A DNA stretch of 64,000 bases. Source: Plebeiibacterium marinum. GTDB taxonomy: Bacteria; Bacteroidota; Bacteroidia; Bacteroidales; Marinilabiliaceae. The number at the start of each line of letters is the position of its first letter. The stretch's first letter is position 1. This document shows, one piece after another, positions 56,419-64,000 of this stretch. Made by a program: the position numbers and the translations under genes. The stretch covers positions 124,001 to 188,000 of the forward strand of contig NZ_JAPDPI010000001.1 of NCBI RefSeq assembly GCF_026013615.1, in the 5' to 3' direction. The notes below the pieces were generated by a model. The model was not told where the DNA came from, ran no database searches, and worked only from the letters and a program-made list of their open reading frames with translations.

Positions 56419-57846
56419 TCAAAACATTTCATAAACAAACGAAGACCCTCCACTCAATTCCGAAAGAACAAAAACAGCTATGATATAGTATGCCATTATT
56501 CTAACGGTACGATATCTTTCCCAATAACTATTTATCTTGCTATAGGTCACTTTATAATCTTCTTCTAAAACTTCAATAAGTATGAAACCTAAAGCTAAAG
56601 AAACTCCAAAAACCAATGGCATTACTGAGATACCAAAATCTCCAATAAAATTAAATTCAAACAATTTTGCAAATAGCAAAATTGTCACATTTAGATTAGG
56701 AGAAAAGAAAAAACTCAATGCAAATCCATAAAAAACAAATGTAAATCCTCTACCTAACCAAACTCTTACATTTTGGGGCAATTTAGAAAAAAAGATTCCT
56801 CTTTGTCTTTTTGTAAAAAATTCAAATAGTATTGAGAGTGCCAAAACAAATCCTAAAATCATAAAATTCCATCCGGCGCCATGCCATATCCCAAACAACA
56901 TCCAAGTAACAACAAGCCCATAAACCGATGCATAAACTCCCCATTTCCTTCTTCTGAAACTTACTTGTTTAAAAATATAATCATTAAACCATGATGATAA
57001 TGAAATATGAAACCTTTTCCAGAAATTAGTTATATTCTGGGCTAAAAATGGACGATTGAAATTTGGCAGTAGATTTATTCCAAACAAACGGGCCATTCCA
57101 ATTGCAATATCTGTATACCCTGAAAAATCAAAATATAAATACAACGGCTGCACAACAAATAGCAATAAGATATATTCTGTACCTATATCCCCAACATCTG
57201 AATATACAAATTGAACAAATGGAGCTAAATGATTGGCAATAACTAATTTTTTAAATAAGCCAAGCAATATAGTTTTCAATCCTATAGAAACACTCCCCTT
57301 TTCATAATCTTTTTCTCTATGAAGTTCTTTAAAAAAATGTTTTGATCTCTCTATCGGGCCGGAAATAAATTTTGGAAAAAAAGTAAGGTATAACAACAAA
57401 TTTACAAATCGTTTTTCGGGTTTTTCCCAACCCATTTTTACATTTATCAAATAACCTATTGCCTGCAATGTAAAATAAGAAACCCCAACAGGAATAATAT
57501 ATCTTTCCAGATTATTAAAAACAAAATCTATATTTCCAAATCTAAGTATGGGATCAATCGTAAAACTGGTATACTTCAAAATTATGAGCTGTGAAAGATT
57601 TATTATTATTCCTGCTCTATATAATAACTTCTTCCTTTTAACGTTTGCCTGTACAATCCTTATAGCTAAAAAATAATTTACTAAAGAATAAAAAATTAAA
57701 TATATAAGTAGTTCTATACTCAACGAAGCTATAAAACCACAACTAAGTATCACTAGGAACAAATTTCTATAAGGCCTGTTTAATAAATAATAAACAACTG
57801 CAGAAACAAATACTAAGCAAATAAAATATAATGAAACAATATCCAT
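56419..57846 (-). CDS. MBOAT-family O-acyltransferase (AlgI-like)
   Basis: A 475-aa multi-span membrane protein. Landmarks are FPKFISGPIERSKHF, FDFSGYTDIAIGMARLFGI, NFWKRFHISLSSWFNDYIF and the catalytic His in FGIWHGAGWNF near residue 325. It moves acyl groups (often acetyl) across the inner membrane to exopolysaccharide with the SGNH protein encoded next. Second of two MBOAT genes in the locus. Confidence 0.92.
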   Translation of the reverse strand: MDIVSLYFICLVFVSAVVYYLLNRPYRNLFLVILSCGFIASLSIELLIYLIFYSLVNYFLAIRIVQANVKRKKLLYRAGIIINLSQLIILKYTSFTIDPILRFGNIDFVFNNLERYIIPVGVSYFTLQAIGYLINVKMGWEKPEKRFVNLLLYLTFFPKFISGPIERSKHFFKELHREKDYEKGSVSIGLKTILLGLFKKLVIANHLAPFVQFVYSDVGDIGTEYILLLFVVQPLYLYFDFSGYTDIAIGMARLFGINLLPNFNRPFLAQNITNFWKRFHISLSSWFNDYIFKQVSFRRRKWGVYASVYGLVVTWMLFGIWHGAGWNFMILGFVLALSILFEFFTKRQRGIFFSKLPQNVRVWLGRGFTFVFYGFALSFFFSPNLNVTILLFAKLFEFNFIGDFGISVMPLVFGVSLALGFILIEVLEEDYKVTYSKINSYWERYRTVRIMAYYIIAVFVLSELSGGSSFVYEMF

Positions 57847-58132
57847 GCTAATCTATCGTCAATTAAAATTTCATCTCAAATCTAACAAAATGAAGAACCG
57901 GATAATTACAAATTTGATTAACCTTAAAAATTAATGGATAAAATAGGATTTTTTATGACATTTCTGGATTTGGGAATAAAACCAGTTCTTTTACATTGAA
58001 TCAATGACAAATAAGCGAAACCTATTTTTATTATCAACGTAATCTTTTTGATGAATACATTGACTTGTTTAAAAAAATATATTATATAAGAATAGAGATA
58101 AAGATTAAAACACAAAACACAACACAACAGTT

Positions 58133-61100
58133 ATGAAAAAGTTATTTTTAGGATTATTTTTTTTGGTTCTATTATGCAGTAATTTATTTGCCCAAACGGA
58201 GCCAAGCATATTGTCAAGCCCAGACACAAAAGCCTGGTATGTTGCTGAATCAGAATACATGACATTAATTAGTGGCAACCATGTTGACGAGTGGGCTGAT
58301 AAAAGTGGCAATAATTACAATTTATGGCAACCATCCTCTCCTCTAGATTACAGGCCTACATTTAGCGGAGATAGTGTCGTCTTTGACACATATTTGGATC
58401 AATTAGAAAATCTTGACTTTGTACTATCTCAACCCATCACTGTTTATTTAGTATTTAAACGTTATGGATATAGTGGTGGCTACCATGAAATTGTTGATTT
58501 TGACGACATTAACATCTATGAATATTTAGATGGGGATTCAATATCTTGGGGAATTAGATCTGTTTCTGATGGGGGAAAACTAAATGCTTCTAGTTCTAAT
58601 AAGGTACCTAAGCACAAATATGTTGTTCTTACTGCTACTTTTAATGGAACATCTTCATCAGTAAGAATTAATACAAACACTCCCGATATTGGAGGTACAG
58701 TCAATGCTTCTATTAATGCAGTCAGATTACTATTATCTCATAATGAATTAAATGGCTCAGTAAAAGAACTAATCGTTAGGGGAATTGATGATTCTGACTC
58801 TAATGAAATCAGCATTATTCAATGGTTAATGAATAAGCACGGCATTAGTGATTCTTCTGAAAAAACACAAGAGGATTTGGGGAATTCTTCAAGTGATGTT
58901 ACAGAAGACCATAACACATTTGGTGATATTGGCGGGGATTATTATGTTTCTGTATACGGGGACGACGACAATCCTGGTACGTATGATCAACCGTTCGCCA
59001 CATGGCAAAGAGCAATCGATGTTGCAATGCCTGGTGATACGGTTTACATAAGAGGGGGGGTATACTTGACCACAGAACCTACAAGGATTGATCCCGAATA
59101 CTGGAAAGGCAGAGTTGGATATTGCGGAACTAAAGAAAACCCTATTTGTTATTTTGGTTATCCTGGTGAATGGCCAATTCTGGATTGTAGATACCATTGT
59201 GATTCTACGGAAATAAAATACAATAGTGCCCTCACAATTAATTACGCTGAACATTTATACTTTAAAGACTTTGAGATTCGGAATGTTTATCAATGCAGTG
59301 AAGGGGTAAACGGAGCAATCTCAACTGGCTATTCTCGGAATTTAACTTTTGAACACATTATATTACACGACATAGGACAAAGAGGTTTTTACATGAATGG
59401 AGGGGCCTGGATAACACACTATAACGATGGGGATACTGATGTATATCCTTATTGGGATACACCCGAAGATACTACACGTTTTATTAACTGTGATGTATAT
59501 AATTTATGTGACTCCATATCCCCAACCCCAGGAAATGCTGCTGACGCCTGGAAGACAATACATTATAGAGGCAACTATATTTCTTGGGAAGGTTGCCGGG
59601 CCTGGAACTATACTGATGATGCTATTGATCCCTCATTGGTCAACGGAGGAGAATGGAGAATTAATCAATGCTGGGCTATGCCGGGTATGAATGAATATGA
59701 ATACTTTGGGGATAAAAAAATGGAACACAATGGCTTTAAACTAAGTAGTACTCCATATTACGATCCTCCAAATTCTGTGCATATGGGAACGGTTTCAAAT
59801 TGCGTTGCAGCATTTGCTCATGGCGGGTTTGGAACGCTTGAAAAAAACAAGCCGAGAGGAAACTTCTTGTTTTATAACAACACTGCATATTATTGTGTTC
59901 AAGGATACGGGGGAACTGGTGTTGGAACCAAAGACAATCCTCGTACAGCAATATATAAGAATAATCTTGAATATAAATCAACAGACATAAGTGCTATTGG
60001 GGGATCATATGGGGTTGTCCTCATGAGTGACCCTGGCCTTATTTATCCTGAGAGTCATAATACATGGGATGTAAAAGATGGATACCCGGATTTTCAGATT
60101 ACTGACTCGGTAACTGTTACTGATGACGATTTTGTAAGCATTGATTCCTTGGAAATTATCTCACAATTAACAGCCCCACGCAAATCTGATGGATCATTAC
60201 CTGACATAACCGTATTTCAATTAGCTGAAGGTAGTGATTTAATTGATGCCGGAACTTATGTGGGATTGCCATATAATGGAACAGCACCCGATATTGGCGC
60301 TTTCGAATTTGGAAAACCGATTATTGCCAATCAAAGTCCAAAAATTGGTATTACTTCTCCGGTCAATGAATCTTTGCTTGAAGAATCTGTAAATTCAATA
60401 AAAATTGAAGTAGAAGTATCTGACGCAGATGGCGAGATTACTCTAGTGGAGTATTATTGTGACAATATAAAAATTGGACAGTCATCCTCATCTCCATGGG
60501 CTTTCCAATGGGATAATATTCCTTCCGGAACTAGTTCTTTAAAAGCCATAGCTACAGATAATCTAAATGCAAAAACTGCTTCTTCAGTTATCACAGTAAC
60601 TAAAAACACTGCAGTAGCTAATGTTAGCCCTGTTATTAGTATTACTTCTCCGAGTAATGAAACAGTACTTGAAGCATCAGTCAATTCCGTAAATATTGAA
60701 GTAGAAGTATCCGATTCAGATGGAGAAATAACTTTAGTAGAATACTATAATGACGAAATAAAAATTGGACAGTCATCCTCATTTCCATGGGCTTTCCAAT
60801 GGACTGGAGTGCCGTTGGGCAATAGCTTCGTTAAAGCTATTGCTACAGACAATAATAATGCAAAAACTACTTCTTCAACAATAAAAATTACAAAGCCACA
60901 AACAGTACCTCCTAACAATATTGTTATAAAAAGAACGTCTAATAATCCAACAAAACGATTATTTGCAATCTTCTTTGATTATACTGGATTAAATGACATC
61001 ACAGTAAACATTATCAACTTACAAACCAGCGAATCAAGTCACTACAAGACCATATCTCCCCAAAAAGTTTCAAACAAAATAGTTATAGACTTTATAGATT

Positions 61101-61174
61101 TCCCAACGGGAAATTATAAAATTGAAATTACAGACGGGGGCTCATTATCACAAATACCAGTATCAAAAAATTAA
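58133..61174 (+). CDS. Secreted LamG/beta-helix protein with duplicated Ig-like domains
   Basis: A 1013-aa secreted protein. It has a signal peptide (MKKLFLGLFFLVLLCSNLFAQ), a concanavalin/LamG-like domain (about residues 30-235), a parallel beta-helix domain opening with DYYVSVYGDDDNPGTYDQPF and DTVYIRGGVYLTT (about 265-730), two near-identical Ig-like repeats (SPxNExxLExSVNS, about 735-925, 97-aa period) and a C-terminal domain of about 85 residues that may be a sorting tail. Likely a cell-surface polysaccharide-binding or lyase-like protein. The catalytic site cannot be named. Confidence 0.82.
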   Translation: MKKLFLGLFFLVLLCSNLFAQTEPSILSSPDTKAWYVAESEYMTLISGNHVDEWADKSGNNYNLWQPSSPLDYRPTFSGDSVVFDTYLDQLENLDFVLSQPITVYLVFKRYGYSGGYHEIVDFDDINIYEYLDGDSISWGIRSVSDGGKLNASSSNKVPKHKYVVLTATFNGTSSSVRINTNTPDIGGTVNASINAVRLLLSHNELNGSVKELIVRGIDDSDSNEISIIQWLMNKHGISDSSEKTQEDLGNSSSDVTEDHNTFGDIGGDYYVSVYGDDDNPGTYDQPFATWQRAIDVAMPGDTVYIRGGVYLTTEPTRIDPEYWKGRVGYCGTKENPICYFGYPGEWPILDCRYHCDSTEIKYNSALTINYAEHLYFKDFEIRNVYQCSEGVNGAISTGYSRNLTFEHIILHDIGQRGFYMNGGAWITHYNDGDTDVYPYWDTPEDTTRFINCDVYNLCDSISPTPGNAADAWKTIHYRGNYISWEGCRAWNYTDDAIDPSLVNGGEWRINQCWAMPGMNEYEYFGDKKMEHNGFKLSSTPYYDPPNSVHMGTVSNCVAAFAHGGFGTLEKNKPRGNFLFYNNTAYYCVQGYGGTGVGTKDNPRTAIYKNNLEYKSTDISAIGGSYGVVLMSDPGLIYPESHNTWDVKDGYPDFQITDSVTVTDDDFVSIDSLEIISQLTAPRKSDGSLPDITVFQLAEGSDLIDAGTYVGLPYNGTAPDIGAFEFGKPIIANQSPKIGITSPVNESLLEESVNSIKIEVEVSDADGEITLVEYYCDNIKIGQSSSSPWAFQWDNIPSGTSSLKAIATDNLNAKTASSVITVTKNTAVANVSPVISITSPSNETVLEASVNSVNIEVEVSDSDGEITLVEYYNDEIKIGQSSSFPWAFQWTGVPLGNSFVKAIATDNNNAKTTSSTIKITKPQTVPPNNIVIKRTSNNPTKRLFAIFFDYTGLNDITVNIINLQTSESSHYKTISPQKVSNKIVIDFIDFPTGNYKIEITDGGSLSQIPVSKN
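60352..60897 (+). repeat. Tandem DNA duplication encoding two Ig-like domains
   Basis: Two copies of about 291 nt (phase markers AAATTGGACAGTCATCCTC at 60471 and 60762) encode adjacent Ig-like domains with long identical nucleotide stretches, so the duplication appears recent or homogenised. Confidence 0.75.
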
Positions 61175-61180
61175 TAAAAC

Positions 61181-61210
61181 AAAAAAAGGGCTATTACGGC
61201 CCTTTTTTTT
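61181..61210. terminator. Bidirectional intrinsic terminator
   Basis: AAAAAAAGGGC (61181-61191) pairs with GCCCTTTTTTT (61199-61209), 7-nt loop, with T run to 61210. It serves the plus-strand beta-helix gene and the minus-strand aminotransferase gene, whose stop codon lies within it. Confidence 0.88.
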
Positions 61211-62357
61211 ATTTTATTAATATTTCTTTTAAATGACCTAAAATTCTTTCTAAAGTATCGTCCGATAGATCAGAACCTGAAGGCAAACACAATCCAACAT
61301 CAAATAATTTTTCAGAAACACTATTTAGGTATTTTGGATAATGTTTAAAAATTGGTTGCAAGTGCATTGGTTTCCATAAAGGCCGTGTTTCAATATTTAC
61401 TTTTTCTAATTTTTCCTGAATTATTTCTCTATTAACTCTTATTTTTTTACTATCAATTATCATCGTTGTTAACCATCGATTTGAAAAGAAACGACCATCT
61501 GGTTCTTCCAGAAACTCTATACCATCAATACCACATAATTGTTGATAATAATATGAATAAACCTCCCGCTTCTGCTTAACTCTTTCATCAATTACTTCAA
61601 GCTGCCCCCTACCGATACCAGCTAATACATTACTCATCCGGTAATTATATCCAATATGGCTATGTTGGTAATGTGGCGCATTATCCCTGGCCTGAGTTGC
61701 TAGAAACCTGGCTTTACGGATTAACTCATCATCATTTGCCAAAAGAGCTCCTCCTCCGGAAGTAGTAATAATCTTATTTCCATTAAAAGAAAGTATCGAC
61801 ATTTTACCAAACGATCCAAGTGGTTTATTACTATATGTACTACCTAAAGCTTCTGCTGCATCTTCTATAACCGGAATACCAAATTCCTCAGAAATTTCCA
61901 TGATTTCAGCCATCTTGGCAGGCATTCCATAAAGATGAACAACTACAATTGCTTTAACTTTATTAAGATTTCCATTCTTTTTCCTGTGCATCAAAGCCTC
62001 TCTTAATAATTCAGGATCCATATTCCATGTTGTAGTTTCTGAATCAATAAAGACAGGCATAGCTCCCTGATATACTATTGGATTAACAGTTGCCGAAAAC
62101 GTAAACGTAGATACCATCACTTCATCGCCAGAATTAACACCTAATAATATCATTGCTAAATGTAATGCTGCAGTTCCTGAACTTAGAGCAGCAGTACTTC
62201 TGACATTACAATAACTTGATAAATCCTCTTCAAATGCATCCACATTAGGACCCAATGGCGCAATCCAGTTTTGATCAAATGCCTCATTTATGTATTTCTG
62301 TTCATTACCAGACATATTCGGAGGTGATAGAAATACTCTTAATTCATTTGTTAACAT
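61209..62357 (-). CDS. DegT/DnrJ/EryC1/StrS-family PLP aminotransferase
   Basis: A 382-aa sugar aminotransferase with PLP Lys in SFNGNKIITTSGGG near residue 186, LSSGTAALHLA near 57, and VIEDAAEALGSTY near 160. It makes amino sugars from 4-keto sugar nucleotides such as the product of the WbpM-type dehydratase in this locus. It lies 45 nt after the MBOAT gene. Confidence 0.93.
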   Translation of the reverse strand: MLTNELRVFLSPPNMSGNEQKYINEAFDQNWIAPLGPNVDAFEEDLSSYCNVRSTAALSSGTAALHLAMILLGVNSGDEVMVSTFTFSATVNPIVYQGAMPVFIDSETTTWNMDPELLREALMHRKKNGNLNKVKAIVVVHLYGMPAKMAEIMEISEEFGIPVIEDAAEALGSTYSNKPLGSFGKMSILSFNGNKIITTSGGGALLANDDELIRKARFLATQARDNAPHYQHSHIGYNYRMSNVLAGIGRGQLEVIDERVKQKREVYSYYYQQLCGIDGIEFLEEPDGRFFSNRWLTTMIIDSKKIRVNREIIQEKLEKVNIETRPLWKPMHLQPIFKHYPKYLNSVSEKLFDVGLCLPSGSDLSDDTLERILGHLKEILIK

Positions 62358-62402
62358 ACTATTAAAATATTTAAGATTAGGGAATTATCACACAACTACA
62401 AT

Positions 62403-63851
62403 TTAAAATTGAAAATAAATAAATTCCTGTTCACTTCCATTAAAAATTACAATCATGAAAATAATTATTGAGTATATAGTATACCTTAATAACACATGCC
62501 AATCAACCCAAAGTTTTTCAATTGCATATTGACATGAGCGGCCTTTCCACTCTATTAGGAGAAAACACATTACTATTACTAAAACCAACAAAGCTTTTTT
62601 CATCCCTAAAAACATTGGGACAGAAAAAATTGTCACAGAAAACATACTCAACAAATAGCTATAGGCATGCGAGATGTCATTAGCCCTAAAAAACACCCAT
62701 GCAATAAGAGTCAGACTAAAAGTGACCATCATTAAAGTAAACTCACGTATTGATGGAAGAATTTTTCCTTTTGCAACCACTTCCAAATTGCTTCTGTTTT
62801 TTTTTGCTAACAAAAGAGGAAGAAAATAGATGGCATTTAGTACACCCCATACAATAAAGGTCCAATTTGCTCCATGCCAAAAACCACTAACAATAAAGAT
62901 AACAAAGGTATTTCTCACCTTACTCCAAATTCCGCCACGACTTCCTCCTAAAGGTATATATAGATAATCACGAAACCATGTTGACAAAGATATATGCCAG
63001 CGACGCCAAAACTCGGCAATATCTCTTGAAAAATAAGGAAAATTAAAGTTTTGCATTAAACTAAATCCAAATAAACGTGAAGTTCCTATTGCAATATCAG
63101 AATAACCTGAAAAGTCGCCATAAATTTGAAACGCAAAGAAAAAGGCACCAAGTAATAAGGTACTACCCGAATATGCTTCTGAATTATTAAAAATTAAATT
63201 TGCAAATTCTGCACAATTATCAGCAATTACAATCTTTTTAAACAGCCCCCATAAAATCTGTCGCATTCCGTCTACGGCATTTGAATAATCAAAATCACGT
63301 TTATAATAAAACTGAGGTAACAAATGTGTAGCTCGTTCAATTGGACCTGCTACTAATTGAGGAAAGAAACTAACAAATGCAGAAAACGCAATAAGATCTT
63401 TTGTTGGCTCAAGTTTTTTTCTATAAACATCAATTGTATAACTTAAAGTCTGAAATGTATAAAAGCTTATCCCTACAGGTAAAATAATATTCAATGAATT
63501 AGCTTTAATATCTGTTCCTAAAAACTTAAAGGCTGTAATAAAGTTATCCAGAAAAAAATTATAATATTTAAAGAATCCTAAAAACCCGAGGTTAACCAGA
63601 ATTGAAATCCATAATAGTACTTTTCTGCGTGATACTTTAGATTCATTTTTTAGTTTAAGCCCTACACTATAATCAACTAATGTGCTAAAGAATATTAATG
63701 AAAGAAATCGATAATCCCACCATCCATAAAACAGATAACTAGCTGCTACAATTAGTAAATTCTGAAATCTCAGGCTCTTATTAATCACAAACCAGTATAA
63801 TATAAAGACAACTGGCAAGAATATGGCAAAATCAATAGAATTAAATAACAT
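62403..63851 (-). CDS. MBOAT-family O-acyltransferase (AlgI-like)
   Basis: A 482-aa multi-span membrane protein. Landmarks are FFPQLVAGPIERATHLLPQF, YGDFSGYSDIAIGTSRLFGF, EFWRRWHISLSTWFRDYLYIPLGG and the catalytic His in SGFWHGANWTF near 320. It is closer to canonical AlgI than the second MBOAT in this window. It follows the SGNH-type gene at the window edge by 11 nt. Confidence 0.93.
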   Translation of the reverse strand: MLFNSIDFAIFLPVVFILYWFVINKSLRFQNLLIVAASYLFYGWWDYRFLSLIFFSTLVDYSVGLKLKNESKVSRRKVLLWISILVNLGFLGFFKYYNFFLDNFITAFKFLGTDIKANSLNIILPVGISFYTFQTLSYTIDVYRKKLEPTKDLIAFSAFVSFFPQLVAGPIERATHLLPQFYYKRDFDYSNAVDGMRQILWGLFKKIVIADNCAEFANLIFNNSEAYSGSTLLLGAFFFAFQIYGDFSGYSDIAIGTSRLFGFSLMQNFNFPYFSRDIAEFWRRWHISLSTWFRDYLYIPLGGSRGGIWSKVRNTFVIFIVSGFWHGANWTFIVWGVLNAIYFLPLLLAKKNRSNLEVVAKGKILPSIREFTLMMVTFSLTLIAWVFFRANDISHAYSYLLSMFSVTIFSVPMFLGMKKALLVLVIVMCFLLIEWKGRSCQYAIEKLWVDWHVLLRYTIYSIIIFMIVIFNGSEQEFIYFQF

Positions 63852-63862
63852 TGATGTATGTT

Positions 63863-64000
63863 CTAGTGTTGGTTGTTATTGATTTGACTAAATGTTTTTT
63901 TTAAATCAGAAATGAGGACTTGAGTAAACATGGTAGAACCTGTTATATTTAAGTGACTGGCGTTATAAAACAGACTTTTATTGTAACTCAAAAAACTATT
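63863..64000 (-). CDS. SGNH/AlgJ-like protein, C-terminal 45 residues (cut by window edge)
   Basis: The last 45 codons and stop of a minus-strand gene. They read ...YNKSLFYNASHLNITGSTMFTQVL..., matching the C-terminal D-x-x-H-L block of SGNH acyltransferases, with Asn in place of the usual Asp (NASHLN). It sits just upstream of an MBOAT gene, as in AlgJ/AlgI-type pairs. Confidence 0.6.
   Translation of the reverse strand, partial: NSFLSYNKSLFYNASHLNITGSTMFTQVLISDLKKTFSQINNNQH

Noticed and set aside
57847-58132. Small gene or RNA in the 286-nt gap before the beta-helix gene
   Set aside because: AT-rich, no conserved-looking frame or stable hairpin; a TTGACT/TATATT-like pair is within chance for this composition.

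Overview
The window comes from a Bacteroidota chromosome, most likely an anaerobic or facultative marine-type member near Marinilabiliales/Bacteroidales (family-level placement is only a guess). The evidence is an AT-rich genome, promoters of the TTG / TAnnTTTG type, almost no Shine-Dalgarno sites except at rpsU and raiA, a PorT-like type IX secretion (T9SS) protein with T9SS C-terminal sorting tails, a TamL-type lipoprotein, and the gene order tRNA-tuf-tRNA-Trp-secE-nusG-rplKAJL-rpoBC.

Region 1 (1-9288): a three-subunit NAD-linked [FeFe] hydrogenase (hydCBA, minus strand) ends in a clear intrinsic terminator. Downstream lies a sensor/signalling block: a thioredoxin-like [2Fe-2S] protein, a degenerate [FeFe]-hydrogenase-like PAS protein, a SpoIIE-type phosphatase, a DRTGG protein, an RsbW-like ATPase, and the start of a second hydrogenase-like iron-sulfur protein cut by the window edge. 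A divergent AlbA_2-domain gene faces hydC.

Region 2 (9237-25624): a NamZ-family lipoprotein and a DUF3467 protein, then the core transcription/translation block rpoC-rpoB-rplL-rplJ-rplA-rplK-nusG-secE-tRNA(Trp)-tuf-tRNA(Thr,Gly,Tyr), raiA, a XerC/D-type recombinase and rpsU, all on the minus strand. It carries an attenuator-like hairpin between rplL and rpoB, a processing-type hairpin between rpoB and rpoC, and a good promoter ahead of tRNA-Tyr.

Region 3 (25838-43475): housekeeping and envelope genes: a helix-hairpin-helix protein, two tandem NSS sodium symporters, two divergent class II aldolases, TamL, an RNA methyltransferase, a FAD oxidoreductase, PorT, MenG/UbiE, a TlpA-type thioredoxin, a T9SS cargo protein and small-form PurL.

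Region 4 (43700-64000): a surface-glycan and small-molecule locus. A compact minus-strand set encodes an acyl carrier protein, an AsnB-like amidotransferase, a NadE-like enzyme and an adenylate-forming ligase, which looks like a dedicated amide or acyl-transfer pathway. Upstream are a WbpM/CapD-type dehydratase, two MBOAT acyltransferases each followed by a membrane or exported SGNH-like protein, a DegT aminotransferase, two further exported proteins with possible SGNH-like features, and a secreted beta-helix protein with duplicated Ig-like domains.

Five intergenic gaps between 36.9 and 49.7 kb hold degenerate 7-nt-period repeats arranged as inverted arms. Each gap has its own heptad word but all share the phase AG[T/C]nnnn. 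With the ACP/AsnB/NadE/ligase cluster and the hydrogenase-linked sensor block, these are the strongest candidates for undescribed biology. No transposase, prophage or CRISPR array was seen.
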